Assembly: GCA_018829445.1 (NCBI GenBank)
Contig: JAHJTV010000055.1
Location: forward strand, 59,269 to 123,268
Length of the DNA stretch: 64,000 bases
From: a bacterium
GTDB taxonomy: Bacteria; SAR324; XYD2-FULL-50-16
Reading direction: 5' to 3'
The position numbers were made by a program, and so were the translations under genes. Below, piece by piece: positions 18,665 to 27,977 of the stretch. The notes beneath the pieces were generated by a model. The model was not told the origin of the DNA, searched no databases, and saw only the letters and a list, made by a program, of their open reading frames with translations. Numbering within the stretch: the first letter of the stretch is position 1; the number at the start of each line of letters is the position of its first letter.

Positions 18665-19921
18665 CTAAACGAGTGGAGACAAGTCTTTTGCTGCTGCAAC
18701 TACCGATTCGATATTTTCGATTCTGTCGCGATCTACAACCATGTACTCTGCCAGTTTCAGTGTCATACGTTCAATACGAGCTCGTTCTTTTAAATCTTCA
18801 ATATCAGCGATATCGGCAACTTTTGCCAATCCGAATATTCGTCGCATCATCTTGCATGCGCCAAATCCCATAGAGTCAGAGAACAGTTTTTTCAGGAATG
18901 CCTGACGCTGCTGAGAGAAATGCTCTTCACCGCCCTCGTAGTTCCAGTAAAGACTGTCTGCGTTGTTGTGGTCGTTTAACCAGAGTTGATCGAATTTCTG
19001 CTCAAACCCATTCCATGTTGCCATGATTGTGTTCAGTAACCAGTTGCGATACTCGTATGGTTCTCTTCCCAGGAGCTTCTGGCGGTGTTCATGGGAGAAA
19101 TAAGACATGAACAGGTTTCCGATAAACGCGCCGATGTCAAATCCCATTGGGCCATAAAACGCGAATTCGGGGTCGATAACGTAGGTTTCTTCTTCGTTGG
19201 CCATAATACTGCCAATATGCAGATCACCATGAACCATTGCCTCGGCGTTGTTCATGAACTTGTATTTCATTTCCGCTACCGCAATCTTAAGCTTTGCGTT
19301 TTCCTGAACACTGTTGATATCAGCCTCTGTCAGCTCAGGATTGTACTCGTTGGTATCATGCTTCTCAAACGCATTGGTGAAGACAAAGTTTTCAGTAAGA
19401 TTGCATAGATCAGTATTGATGAACTCTGCAACTCTATGCTTCTTGGTTGTGGAGTCTAAAGCCAGATCAGAGGAAGCATACAGCGTTCTTGCCAGGAATG
19501 TGGAGATGTGATCCGCAAGAAAGGGAAAGGTTTTCCCCAGAATGATTTCACCCCGCAGAATCTTATGCTTATTAAGATTCTGCATAATGATCAGGCACAT
19601 CGGTTCGTCTGCATGAAAAACATCGGGCACATATTTCGGACAAAGCTCTTTTTGTCGTTGCAGGGCCATAATTTCAAATTTCATCCTCTCCTTCGCCAGC
19701 GGCCATGAATCTCCAACAACACGGAGATAAGGAACGGCTTGTTTCAGCACAACCGTTTCCACCGGTTTATCCGGATTGGTAATGGTGTATACATAATTCA
19801 GGTTGCCATCTCCGACTTCATGTATGGACAGGTTGTCAAATCGCGAAAAGATCCGAGTCATGCTATCCAGGTTTTTTATATAATCTACGACTGTTTCGGG
19901 TGTCAGTTGGCGATATTCCAT
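18665..19921 (-). CDS. mtnK: 5-methylthioribose kinase
   Basis: A 418-residue aminoglycoside-phosphotransferase-like kinase with the MtnK marks: VGDGNLNYVYTI near the N-terminus, VVLKQAVPYLR (ATP Lys), the catalytic loop AMVHGDLHIGSIMANEE, the metal-binding YVIDPEFAFYGPMGFD, and LFMSYFSHEH. It phosphorylates 5-methylthioribose, or in related systems 5-deoxyribose, at C1. An AGAGGAAAG site stands before the ATG. It is the first enzyme gene after the regulator. A free-sugar kinase implies that the substrate arrives from an MTA nucleosidase or by import. Confidence 0.94.
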   Translation of the reverse strand: MEYRQLTPETVVDYIKNLDSMTRIFSRFDNLSIHEVGDGNLNYVYTITNPDKPVETVVLKQAVPYLRVVGDSWPLAKERMKFEIMALQRQKELCPKYVPDVFHADEPMCLIIMQNLNKHKILRGEIILGKTFPFLADHISTFLARTLYASSDLALDSTTKKHRVAEFINTDLCNLTENFVFTNAFEKHDTNEYNPELTEADINSVQENAKLKIAVAEMKYKFMNNAEAMVHGDLHIGSIMANEEETYVIDPEFAFYGPMGFDIGAFIGNLFMSYFSHEHRQKLLGREPYEYRNWLLNTIMATWNGFEQKFDQLWLNDHNNADSLYWNYEGGEEHFSQQRQAFLKKLFSDSMGFGACKMMRRIFGLAKVADIADIEDLKERARIERMTLKLAEYMVVDRDRIENIESVVAAAKDLSPLV

Positions 19922-19957
19922 CTTTCCTCTATCACTTATTCAGTTGCGGTTTTCTGA

Positions 19958-20680
19958 CTAAAGATTTCTCTTTCGTACCAGGTTGAAACAAAATATTTCC
20001 GAGCTGTAGTAATCATTACTGTGACAAACCGGTGAACCCTTGGTGTCATAAAAAATCTCCTCAAACAACATAAACATTGTTATGTGCTTGATTTCAGGTA
20101 GATCCCTGGGCGCCAGCATTGTCGGTGTAATGGTGCTTTCTGTGTGAGATATAATGTGACCATGTTCCTCCAGTAGTTCGAAAAGCGACCCTTCAAAATC
20201 CTTGCGTTTTGCACCAGGCAGGAGGTGTTTAGGCATTATGTCGATACAGTAGGCAGCCAGTGCATCATCAGCCTTACGAACACGTTCTACCCACACACAG
20301 GGGGTTCCAGGTTCAATAGCCAGCTTAACGGCTAATCCGTCGTCTGCCGGAAAATCTCTCACAATGCAACGTCCTACCGACGGTTTCAGGCCAACCGAAT
20401 TGATCTGTTCCGTTACTGAAGAAAGCTGCTCAATTCCGTTTTCCACCTGGATTGGAACTTGTCTCACAAATGTCCCCTTTCCCTGAACTTTATATAAAAC
20501 ACCCTGATGGGTCAGATTTGCCAGACATTCTCTGAGCGTCGATCTGCCGGTACCCAGTTCTTTTATCAGGACGCTTTCCGTCGGTATCTGATCACCAGGC
20601 TTTAATCCACTTTTCCTGATTTTCTCCAATATCGCTTCCTGAACTCGTACTTGAAGCGGTTTATCCAATCGCAGCTTCAT
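19958..20680 (-). CDS. GntR-family (HutC/UTRA) transcriptional regulator
   Basis: N-terminal winged helix (IPTESVLIKELGTGRSTLRECLANLTHQGVLYKVQGKGTFV) and a C-terminal UTRA ligand domain, about 240 residues. I choose the ATG at 20680 because a GGGGA site stands 9 bp before it; the frame stays open to a GTG at 20707. HutC-type regulators usually bind sugar phosphates and repress neighbouring genes. It heads the nine-gene operon and faces the ABC importer across 1 kb, so it is the likely regulator of both units. Confidence 0.9.
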   Translation of the reverse strand: MKLRLDKPLQVRVQEAILEKIRKSGLKPGDQIPTESVLIKELGTGRSTLRECLANLTHQGVLYKVQGKGTFVRQVPIQVENGIEQLSSVTEQINSVGLKPSVGRCIVRDFPADDGLAVKLAIEPGTPCVWVERVRKADDALAAYCIDIMPKHLLPGAKRKDFEGSLFELLEEHGHIISHTESTITPTMLAPRDLPEIKHITMFMLFEEIFYDTKGSPVCHSNDYYSSEIFCFNLVRKRNL

Positions 20681-20707
20681 TGTATTATTCCCCGAAATTC
20701 CCATCAC

Positions 20708-21718
20708 ATAGTCTAAGTCTCATGGTTTAATCCTGTTGGCTTTAAAGATCTGATGATTCAGTTTTGAAATGTCATTTATCTGATCAATAAAAAGGAAAAT
20801 CCAATCGACCGGAAATATCCAAAATAGTCACAAAAACAAGTATATCAAACCGGCAATCATCGTTTTACAGCCTTATGGTAAGGGGTTATAAAACGATCGA
20901 CATCAACTCAATCACCTATCATCAGACAAATTTTTCACATCTGCCTAACAATAATTCGTAGTGTTCTTCACCGATTAGAAAATGTCAAACATATTATTAA
21001 AAACGATTTAACTGGTTAAATATATTATAAATTTTTTGATTACTGCGACATCTTTTTCAGCTCGATTTAACTTTCCCATGATAAAAAACAAAAAAATAAA
21101 AAAGTTAGAAAATAACTTAAAATTCATCTGTTATCAGACAATTAGAAGTTGTCCGATGAATGATTTATTGACCAAATTATGCAATTTTTTCTTAATTATT
21201 TCAGTATTTTAGTGAGTTTTTCTTTTTATAATTCGATGGAGTTGACAGCTTTTTAAAATTTATCATAAAAGTGTTCTGCGAGAAAGAGTCATTTTAGCAA
21301 GACGAAAATGAAAAGATCCGGATTTTTGGTTTGTCTTGGATTAAGTGAGACGCACTTTACGAATTCCGACTCATAAAATGTCAGGTTGAACTGTCGTTTC
21401 TCGATGCAACAGGATTTAGTGATCCTGTGCTGCTTGCTCATTGATAAAAGATCTTTATTGTTAATTCAATGAGGAATTGCCAAATCATAGCAAGTAGTAT
21501 GGCGCGGCATATAGTAGTTGGGGAAACATTTTGCATGCGAATCAACATAAGCAAGATAAATTTGTTTAGAGATTCTCTGCTTTTCTTTTAAAATTGACTT
21601 TGATTAAATACCGGTACCTCGGTAATCCACAAGTTGTTTTCAGGCAGCTGTTTAAAGACCTGATTATAATGGGGATGCATTCGGAGGTGTCAGTACTGAA
21701 ACAAAGATGGAGAAAATT
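20708..21718. other. 1-kb AT-rich divergent regulatory region
   Basis: There is no convincing gene. It separates the divergently transcribed catabolic operon and importer operon and is strongly AT-rich. It holds an ATCAGACAA word twice: once alone (20921-20929) and once as half of an inverted repeat (21133-21157). An AGGAG-like site at 21683 is too far from the importer start codons to serve them. Confidence 0.6.
21133..21157. promoter_or_regulatory. Candidate GntR/UTRA operator (inverted repeat)
   Basis: ATCAGACAA, 7 bp, TTGTCCGAT: nine-base arms with one mismatch. The half-site also occurs at 20921-20929. Repeats of this kind, with a GACAA core, are usual targets of HutC-type regulators, and the position between the regulator gene and the importer fits, but binding is inference. 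Confidence 0.45.
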
Positions 21719-22768
21719 ATGAAAAAACTGATTGTGTTACTGGTATCGATGTTGTTTGCGGTTTCAGTTTTGGGTGCAGGTATCCCAAGCAGTATTAAAG
21801 GGAAAAAGCTAAAAATGGCACTGGTGAAGGAATGGGGAACTGGTACTCATATGATCATTCATATCAATGGAACCAAAGCTGAAGCGAAACGATATGGAAT
21901 CGATCTGAGTATTATTGACGCCAATAATAATCTGGCCAAAATGGCTGAGGGGATTGAGAATGCTGTGATCAACAAAATGGATGCGATCTTGATTTCTCAT
22001 GGAAAGGCTGATGCGTTGACAGGCTCAGTTGAGAAAGCCTTGAAAGCCGGAATTCCCGTTATCGCTTTTGATAATGACTTTGATGTGGATCCATCGATAC
22101 ATAAAGGAAAACTGGTTTCGCTCGACCAGTATGACCTCATGATGGGTCTGCTGTCCCAAATGGCTCTTGTTCAGGAATTGGATGGTGCCGGCAATGTTAT
22201 TTACAATCGTGTAGCGAATGTTCCGCCTACTGATAAGAGACATAGAATCTGGGAAGGTGGAATTCTACCGACATATCCGGGCGTCAAGGTTCTTAATACA
22301 ATCGACCTGGGAACAAACAACCCAATGCCAAGAGCTCAGACTGCCCTTGAAACACTGCTGACAACCAAATCCAATATTGACGCTGTTTATGCGGTTTGGG
22401 ATGAATATGCAAAAGGTTTCTACAATGCCATTGTGGCTTCAGGAAAAACAATCCCTCTTTTTTCCGTGGACATTTCAGACCAGGATCTGGCAATGATGCA
22501 ATCTAATCCTCATATCTGGAAAGCTTCTGCCGCTGTTGACCCAACAATTGTTGGTCAGGTTCAGATACGTTTGGCTCTGAAGGCTTTGGCCGGTGAAAAA
22601 ATTCCAAGATATTATTCATTAAAACCGGTTCTGATAAAAGTTGATGACTTACCGTCAAAGGACGTGAAGAGAGTATCAATGGCTGACTTGGCTGAATACT
22701 ATGACGGTTGGGGAAGCACCACAGACTTTCTCGAAGATTGGATGTTGGAACTGGAAAAGCAGAAATAA
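21719..22768 (+). CDS. Periplasmic sugar-binding protein of an ABC importer (ribose type)
   Basis: A periplasmic binding protein of family 1 (ribose/xylose/AI-2 type) with a cleavable signal (MKKLIVLLVSMLFAVSVLGAG). The body has two Rossmann-like lobes: GTHMIIHINGTKAEAKRYG, INKMDAILISHGKADAL, GIPVIAFDNDFD, IDAVYAVWDEYAKG and the ligand-side FSVDISDQD. I start at the ATG at 21719, which has a GGAG 6 bp upstream; another ATG lies 12 bp before it. It does not resemble LsrB or LuxP closely. Its neighbours point to 5-methylthioribose or 5-deoxyribose as cargo, not proven. Confidence 0.87.
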   Translation: MKKLIVLLVSMLFAVSVLGAGIPSSIKGKKLKMALVKEWGTGTHMIIHINGTKAEAKRYGIDLSIIDANNNLAKMAEGIENAVINKMDAILISHGKADALTGSVEKALKAGIPVIAFDNDFDVDPSIHKGKLVSLDQYDLMMGLLSQMALVQELDGAGNVIYNRVANVPPTDKRHRIWEGGILPTYPGVKVLNTIDLGTNNPMPRAQTALETLLTTKSNIDAVYAVWDEYAKGFYNAIVASGKTIPLFSVDISDQDLAMMQSNPHIWKASAAVDPTIVGQVQIRLALKALAGEKIPRYYSLKPVLIKVDDLPSKDVKRVSMADLAEYYDGWGSTTDFLEDWMLELEKQK

Positions 22769-23033
22769 CTAGTTTTCTTCTTGAGGAGATACCGGTAATA
22801 GCAAAAGCGAGCTGGTGGAAATACGAAAAACTGTTTCCATCAGTTCTCTGAGTTGATACCGTAAAAACCAAGCCAATCGATTTTCCCATTACCTTTTCTC
22901 TCCGGATAGGCGGCCAACGTTCATTCGTCAACAGCGTTTGAACAATCCATTTGGTCGTGCATTGCGAGGCAAACCGACAAATTGAAAAGGTAATCTTTTA
23001 CAAGATGGGGTTAAGAGAAAAATGAAATGATTT

Positions 23034-24542
23034 ATGGATAGTTTATTAACAAAAAACATATCAAAAAGCTTCCCGGGTGTAAAAGCATTGATAGATGTTG
23101 ATTTTGAAGTGCGTGCAGGAGAGATCCATGCCCTAGTCGGGGCCAACGGAGCGGGAAAAAGCACATTAATGAAAATATTATCAGGAGCATACACTGCATC
23201 TTCAGGTAATATTTTTATCAATAACAAAGAGATCGACATCCAGAGTCCGGGCGATGCGAAAAAAAACGGTATCGTTATCGTCTATCAAGAGGTAGACACG
23301 GCTTTAGTACCACATTTGACTGTTGGTGAAAATATTATGATGGATTATCTGGTCAATGAGCAGAAATCCATTTTTGTGAATTGGAAAAAGATTCATACGA
23401 GAGCCCAAAAAGAGATTGATGATCTTGGATTGAGTATCAATTCAAAACAATTGATCAGTGATTTAACCTTGCACGAAAAGCAAATGGTTTTGATTGGCCG
23501 CGCTGTATATCAGAATGCGAAATATCTGCTTTTAGACGAGCCGACTGCAGCGCTGAGTATCACTGAGACGGAAAAGCTGTTCGTATTGATAGAAAAGCTT
23601 CGTAAGGATGGAATGGGTATCGTTTTTATTTCCCATCGATTGGATGAGGTTTTTAAGACATGCGAAAAAATAACGGTTTTAAGGGACGGAAAGCTTGTTA
23701 ATTCATTTACATCCGAAGATACGGATATTGATACGGTAGTGGAAACCATGCTGGGGAAAAAGATGGATAGCTCCTATCCTGAGATAACTACTGAATTTGG
23801 AGATCCAATATTTGAAGTAGAAAACCTGTCAGGAACCGGTGATATACACGATGTAAATCTCTATGCCAGAGCTGGTGAGATTATTGGAATAACAGGGTTA
23901 ATCGGAGCCGGAAAAACGGAACTCTGTAAGTTGCTCTTCGGATTGGGCGATATCAATACGGGGAAAATAACCGTTAAAAACAAGGAATTAAGTCTAAACT
24001 CACCCAGTGATGCCGTGAAACAGGGATTGGCGCTGGTCCCGGAAGAAAGAAGAAAAGAGGGTGTGCTGGTGGGAGAATCGCTAGCAACAAACATCACTTT
24101 GCCGACGCTTGATGAGTATTGCAGCAAGTCATTCATGAATACAAAAAAAATCAGGAAAAAAGCAATAGACACCATCAAGAAAGTTCATATTAAAACACCG
24201 AATGAGAAGCAGTTGGTGGCAAACTTAAGTGGTGGAAATCAGCAAAAGGTCGTCATCGGTAAATGGCTTATATCACAGGCAGAGGTGTTTTTGCTGGATG
24301 AGCCCACAAAGGGAGTTGATATCGGGTCAAAATCAGAAATCTACTCACTTATCGATGATCTGGCAAAGCAAAAGAAATGTATTATCTATGCTTCTTGCGA
24401 ATTTAGTGAGATATTAGGTCTGACCCATCGTACCTATGTCATGTATAGTGGCACCATTGTAAAAGAACTGGAAACCAAGAAAACGTCAGAGGAAGAACTG
24501 TTGTACTATTCCACAGGGGGGAGGGATTTTGGAAAAAAATAA
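23034..24542 (+). CDS. Sugar ABC transporter ATP-binding protein (duplicated, RbsA/MglA type)
   Basis: A 502-residue protein with two ABC domains. The first has Walker A GANGAGKST and Walker B LLLDEPTAALS with the H-loop FISHR; its signature region (LTLHEKQMV) is degenerate, as is common in this family. The second has GLIGAGKTE, signature LSGGNQQKV and LLDEPTKGVD. This is the layout of RbsA, MglA and XylG. There are 265 bp between it and the binding-protein gene. Its stop overlaps the permease start. Confidence 0.93.
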   Translation: MDSLLTKNISKSFPGVKALIDVDFEVRAGEIHALVGANGAGKSTLMKILSGAYTASSGNIFINNKEIDIQSPGDAKKNGIVIVYQEVDTALVPHLTVGENIMMDYLVNEQKSIFVNWKKIHTRAQKEIDDLGLSINSKQLISDLTLHEKQMVLIGRAVYQNAKYLLLDEPTAALSITETEKLFVLIEKLRKDGMGIVFISHRLDEVFKTCEKITVLRDGKLVNSFTSEDTDIDTVVETMLGKKMDSSYPEITTEFGDPIFEVENLSGTGDIHDVNLYARAGEIIGITGLIGAGKTELCKLLFGLGDINTGKITVKNKELSLNSPSDAVKQGLALVPEERRKEGVLVGESLATNITLPTLDEYCSKSFMNTKKIRKKAIDTIKKVHIKTPNEKQLVANLSGGNQQKVVIGKWLISQAEVFLLDEPTKGVDIGSKSEIYSLIDDLAKQKKCIIYASCEFSEILGLTHRTYVMYSGTIVKELETKKTSEEELLYYSTGGRDFGKK

Positions 24543-25527
24543 CAAGGCAAATTTAGATCTTTTCGGATTTTTATACAAATATGGAACAATCGTTGTTGTT
24601 GTTCTGGCAGTCTTTTACTTTTCGGTGACATTGGATAATTTCATGAATTTCAATAATATTACCAATGTTTTCCGATCTGTTTCCATTGTAGCGTTAATCG
24701 CCTTGGCGATTACCGTATCCCTGACAATAGACGGCTTGGATGTATCTGTTACTGCCACTGCCGGGTTTGCCGGGGTGATCGCTGCCAAGTTCATGATTAT
24801 TTGGGGGTTTGGTCCTGTACCGGCTATCATCGTTCCATTGCTAATGGGTGTTCTGATTGGATCGATTAACGCATTTCTGGTTATCAAGATCGGGATACAG
24901 GATCTGCTGGCCACATTGTCGATGATGTTTGTTTTGACCGGGATTTCCATTACATTTCAGGATGGATCAGCGATCTATAACTATATGCCTCTTCCAAACG
25001 GTGGTGGAATTGCTGAGTTTACGTTTAGCAAGGAGTTCCTTTTTATCGGGCAGGGGGTACTGTTTAACATTCCGGTGCCTGTTCATATAATGATTATCGT
25101 TGCTATCCTGGTGCATATATTTTTGACTTATACCAAACACGGACGTTATCTCTATATGATCGGCGGTAATTCGGAAGCTGCCAAACTTTCCGGTATACCA
25201 ATAAACCGCTATAGGTATTTTGCGTATGTTCTCTCAGGCTTTCTTGCGGCCCTTGCGGGAATTGTGCTTGCTTCACGATTGGGATCAGGAGAGGTGGATG
25301 CCGGAGCTCCCTACTTAATGGATAGTATTGCCGCAGCCTTTGTCGGGTTTTCGGTACTAGGGGCAGGAAAGCCAAACGCTTATGGTACCCTGCTTGGAGC
25401 TCTCCTCATGGGGGTTCTATTAAATGGATTGATCATGATGGATTTTCCATACTATTCGCAGGACATCATCAAAGGATTTGTGCTGTTATTGGCTCTCGGT
25501 TTAACCTATTATAAGAAAAAGTCTTAA
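24529..25527 (+). CDS. Sugar ABC transporter permease (RbsC type)
   Basis: A 332-residue multi-span inner-membrane protein of the ribose/xylose permease family, with VSLTIDGLDVSVTATAGFAGV, the cytoplasmic coupling segment GRYLYMIGGNSEAAKLSGIP and VGFSVLGAGKPNAYGTLLGALLMGVL. The start is TTG at 24529, inside the ATPase gene and 14 bp before its stop, with a GGGGGGAGGG site just upstream. A single permease gene implies a homodimer. Confidence 0.92.
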   Translation: MEKNNKANLDLFGFLYKYGTIVVVVLAVFYFSVTLDNFMNFNNITNVFRSVSIVALIALAITVSLTIDGLDVSVTATAGFAGVIAAKFMIIWGFGPVPAIIVPLLMGVLIGSINAFLVIKIGIQDLLATLSMMFVLTGISITFQDGSAIYNYMPLPNGGGIAEFTFSKEFLFIGQGVLFNIPVPVHIMIIVAILVHIFLTYTKHGRYLYMIGGNSEAAKLSGIPINRYRYFAYVLSGFLAALAGIVLASRLGSGEVDAGAPYLMDSIAAAFVGFSVLGAGKPNAYGTLLGALLMGVLLNGLIMMDFPYYSQDIIKGFVLLLALGLTYYKKKS

Positions 25528-25674
25528 AAAAATAACTCGTGATGACTTCATCGATTAACCGACTCGGAAATTGATGGTACTATCAGACATCACCACACAA
25601 TCCCGGCAGAAAATAATTAAGACAATTTATGACCTTTTGAAATAGAGTATCTTTGAACTTATAGGAAAACTTTA

Positions 25675-26796
25675 ATGAAAGTACAAGACAAACACTACCG
25701 AACAATCTGGCTGAAAGAGGATGATTCACATGTCGTGCAAATCATCGACCAACGACATCTTCCTCACAGGTTTATTATAGAAGATCTGACGACAGTCGAC
25801 GAAGTAGCTATTGCCATAGAAGATATGCATGTTCGTGGTGCAGGGCTCATCGGCGCAACTGCCGGCTACGGCATGTATATCGCGGCATTGAATGCGCCCA
25901 AATCGTCTGTTCAGGAGTTCATGAAGAATGTAAAAGCTGATGGCGAGAAATTTAAAGCTACGCGACCGACAGCTGTTAATCTGGAATGGGCGGTGAACCG
26001 TCAATTGGAAGCCCTGCAGTCTGTCGAAGATAACGTTGATGCCAAAATCTCAGTTTGCCGGGAAATGGCCAATACTATAGCAGATGAGGACGCTGACTTT
26101 TGTCGAAGACTTGGCATTCATGGAGCATCTATCATTGAAGAAATCAGCAAAAGAAAATCAGGCGAAGTGGTTAATATTTTGACACATTGTAATGCCGGAT
26201 GGTTGGCATTTGTAGATTATGGAACTGCAACTGCGCCCATATATGCTGCATTTGACAAGGGAATTAAAGTCCATGTCTGGGTCGACGAAACAAGACCCAG
26301 AAATCAAGGAGCCAGCCTGACTGCCTGGGAATTGGGGCAACATGGTATCCCTCATACTGTGATAGTGGATAATGTCGGTGGCCACCTGATGCAGCACGGA
26401 TTGGTGGATATGGTTATTACCGGTACAGACCGTACAACCTTTACAGGAGATGTCGCCAATAAAATCGGCACCTATCTCAAAGCCTTGGCGGCAAAGGACA
26501 ACGGTATTCCTTTTTACGTAGGATTGCCCTCTTCCACATTTGATTGGAAAATCCGGGATGGGGTCAAGGAGATTCCCATTGAACAGCGTGATGCAACAGA
26601 GGTTAAGTATATCTCCGGACTCCATGACGGAGAGATTAAAAGTGTGCTGCTAACCCCGGAAAACAGTCCCGCCGGTAATTATGCTTTTGACGTCACACCA
26701 TCCAGGCTGGTAACTGGACTGATAACCGAACGTGGTATATGTGAAGCTTCAGAAGAAGGCGTTTTGGGGTTGTATCCTGAGAAAAAATCCAAATGA
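25675..26796 (+). CDS. Second MtnA-like aldose-1-phosphate isomerase
   Basis: A 373-residue paralogue of mtnA at 17559. The core is kept: MHVRGAGLIGATAGYGM, catalytic Cys in LTHCNAGWLAF (residue 172), VDETRPRNQGASLTAWEL and catalytic Asp in ITGTDRTTFTGDVANKIGT (residue 252). The N-terminus is longer and several substrate-side segments differ (GWLAFVDYG for GAIATSGLG). It is encoded directly after the importer, so it probably acts on the phosphate of the imported sugar, perhaps 5-deoxyribose-1-P or ribose-1-P instead of the methylthio compound. An AGGAAAAC site precedes the ATG. Confidence 0.88.
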   Translation: MKVQDKHYRTIWLKEDDSHVVQIIDQRHLPHRFIIEDLTTVDEVAIAIEDMHVRGAGLIGATAGYGMYIAALNAPKSSVQEFMKNVKADGEKFKATRPTAVNLEWAVNRQLEALQSVEDNVDAKISVCREMANTIADEDADFCRRLGIHGASIIEEISKRKSGEVVNILTHCNAGWLAFVDYGTATAPIYAAFDKGIKVHVWVDETRPRNQGASLTAWELGQHGIPHTVIVDNVGGHLMQHGLVDMVITGTDRTTFTGDVANKIGTYLKALAAKDNGIPFYVGLPSSTFDWKIRDGVKEIPIEQRDATEVKYISGLHDGEIKSVLLTPENSPAGNYAFDVTPSRLVTGLITERGICEASEEGVLGLYPEKKSK

Positions 26797-26803
26797 GAAT
26801 AAT

Positions 26804-27184
26804 ATGAGATATGTCCATACCGGATTGGTTTGCAGTTCAGAAGAAAAGGCTGACCGGTTCTATCATGATCTGCTCGGACTAAAAAAACTGAATGTAAAGA
26901 CGCTGCCTGCATTGCTTTCAAAGAGCTTATTTAATCAAGATACTGATCTTCAGGTAATTAATTATACCAATGACCATCTTCATTTCGAGATATTTATACT
27001 GGCTGGGCATGAAACGGTAGACAATCCGATTAGTCATACCTGCATTGCAGTTGCAGACAGGGACGGGCTGATTCAAAACTGCAAGACAGAAAGAGTTAAT
27101 GTTATTGAAGTTCCCAAAGATGATTCAATGCTTGTGTTTATTAGCGATTTTGACGGGAATTTTTTCGAAGTTAAAGCGGAATGA
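26804..27184 (+). CDS. VOC-family (glyoxalase-like) protein
   Basis: A 126-residue protein with two beta-alpha-beta-beta-beta halves: MRYVHTGLVCSSEEKADRFYHDLLGL and then ISHTCIAVADRDGLI…FISDFDGNFFEVKAE. His and Glu residues at the usual metal positions (YVHTG, HFEIF, HTCI, FFEV) suggest a metal-dependent enzyme. I start at the ATG at 26804, 8 bp after the isomerase stop; the frame is open further upstream but that would overlap the isomerase. Position suggests a part in the same pathway, such as isomerising or opening a keto-sugar intermediate. Confidence 0.82.
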   Translation: MRYVHTGLVCSSEEKADRFYHDLLGLKKLNVKTLPALLSKSLFNQDTDLQVINYTNDHLHFEIFILAGHETVDNPISHTCIAVADRDGLIQNCKTERVNVIEVPKDDSMLVFISDFDGNFFEVKAE

Positions 27185-27425
27185 GTATCGATTTAAAAAC
27201 CGCTTTCTCCTTCTGCTCAAATGCTCTTGTTGTTTCACTTCTATCGCAACGCTTAAACGTTCTTTATACTTTTTAAGCTGAAGGAAAACGCAGACCTAGA
27301 AGATCTTATTGATACAGTTAAATGTTTTGAGAATTAATAATATTTAATCTATCCAAAGCAGGGAAGACCATCTAAAATCTTATGTTTTAGTAGTAAAGAT
27401 TCTCCATATATTCAGGGTAAGTTAC

Positions 27426-27932
27426 ATGATTTACATCGGACTCTATTTAGGTGCCATTGTGGCAGCTAATTTGATCATTACCATCCTTGGTCCTTCGGCG
27501 ACAATTGTGACCGCATTCGTTTTCATCGGGCTTGATCTGACGGTTCGCGATTACCTTCATGAAGCCTGGCATGGTAAAGGTCTGGTCTGGAAAATGGGAT
27601 TGTTGATCGCCTCAGGCAGTGCTATCTCCTGGTTTTTAAATAAGGACGCAGGACCAATCGCCTTGGCATCTTTCCTGGCTTTTGCCGCTGCCGGCACCGC
27701 CGATGCACTGATATTTCAGGCTTTGCGCGAGAGATCCAGGTTTTTGAAAATTAATGGTTCCAATGTGGTTTCATCGGGAATTGATAGTCTGATTTTTCCG
27801 ACCTTGGCGTTTGGGCAATTAATGCCTTTTATCGTATTGGGTCAATTCCTGGCCAAGGTTTTTGGTGGGGCTGTCTGGTTTTTTATCATCTCTGTATTCA
27901 AAGCCAGATTCGTCCCTAATCACACTTCATAG
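27426..27932 (+). CDS. VUT-family (queuosine-precursor-type) transporter
   Basis: A 168-residue membrane protein with about five spans. Marks of the VUT (DUF165) family are FIGLDLTVRDYLHEAW near the first helices and SNVVSSGIDSLIFPTLAFG with the helix that follows. Well-studied members carry preQ0 or preQ1, but this family also has members of other use, so the cargo is open. I looked upstream for a preQ1 riboswitch and did not find one. Confidence 0.8.
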   Translation: MIYIGLYLGAIVAANLIITILGPSATIVTAFVFIGLDLTVRDYLHEAWHGKGLVWKMGLLIASGSAISWFLNKDAGPIALASFLAFAAAGTADALIFQALRERSRFLKINGSNVVSSGIDSLIFPTLAFGQLMPFIVLGQFLAKVFGGAVWFFIISVFKARFVPNHTS

Positions 27933-27977
27933 TCCAAATAGGCAGAAAGAAGGGGGACTGTTTCTGTAAATGTCGAC

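Noticed and set aside
21719..22768. LsrB AI-2 importer binding protein
   Set aside because: The recalled LsrB motifs are not seen and the closest look is a general ribose-type binding protein; lsrK and lsrG are missing too.
26732..26803. Upstream extension of the VOC gene
   Set aside because: It would overlap the isomerase C-terminus, and the family N-terminus fits the ATG at 26804.
27185..27425. preQ1 riboswitch before the VUT transporter gene
   Set aside because: The C-rich loop and A-rich tail of preQ1 aptamers are not found in this leader.
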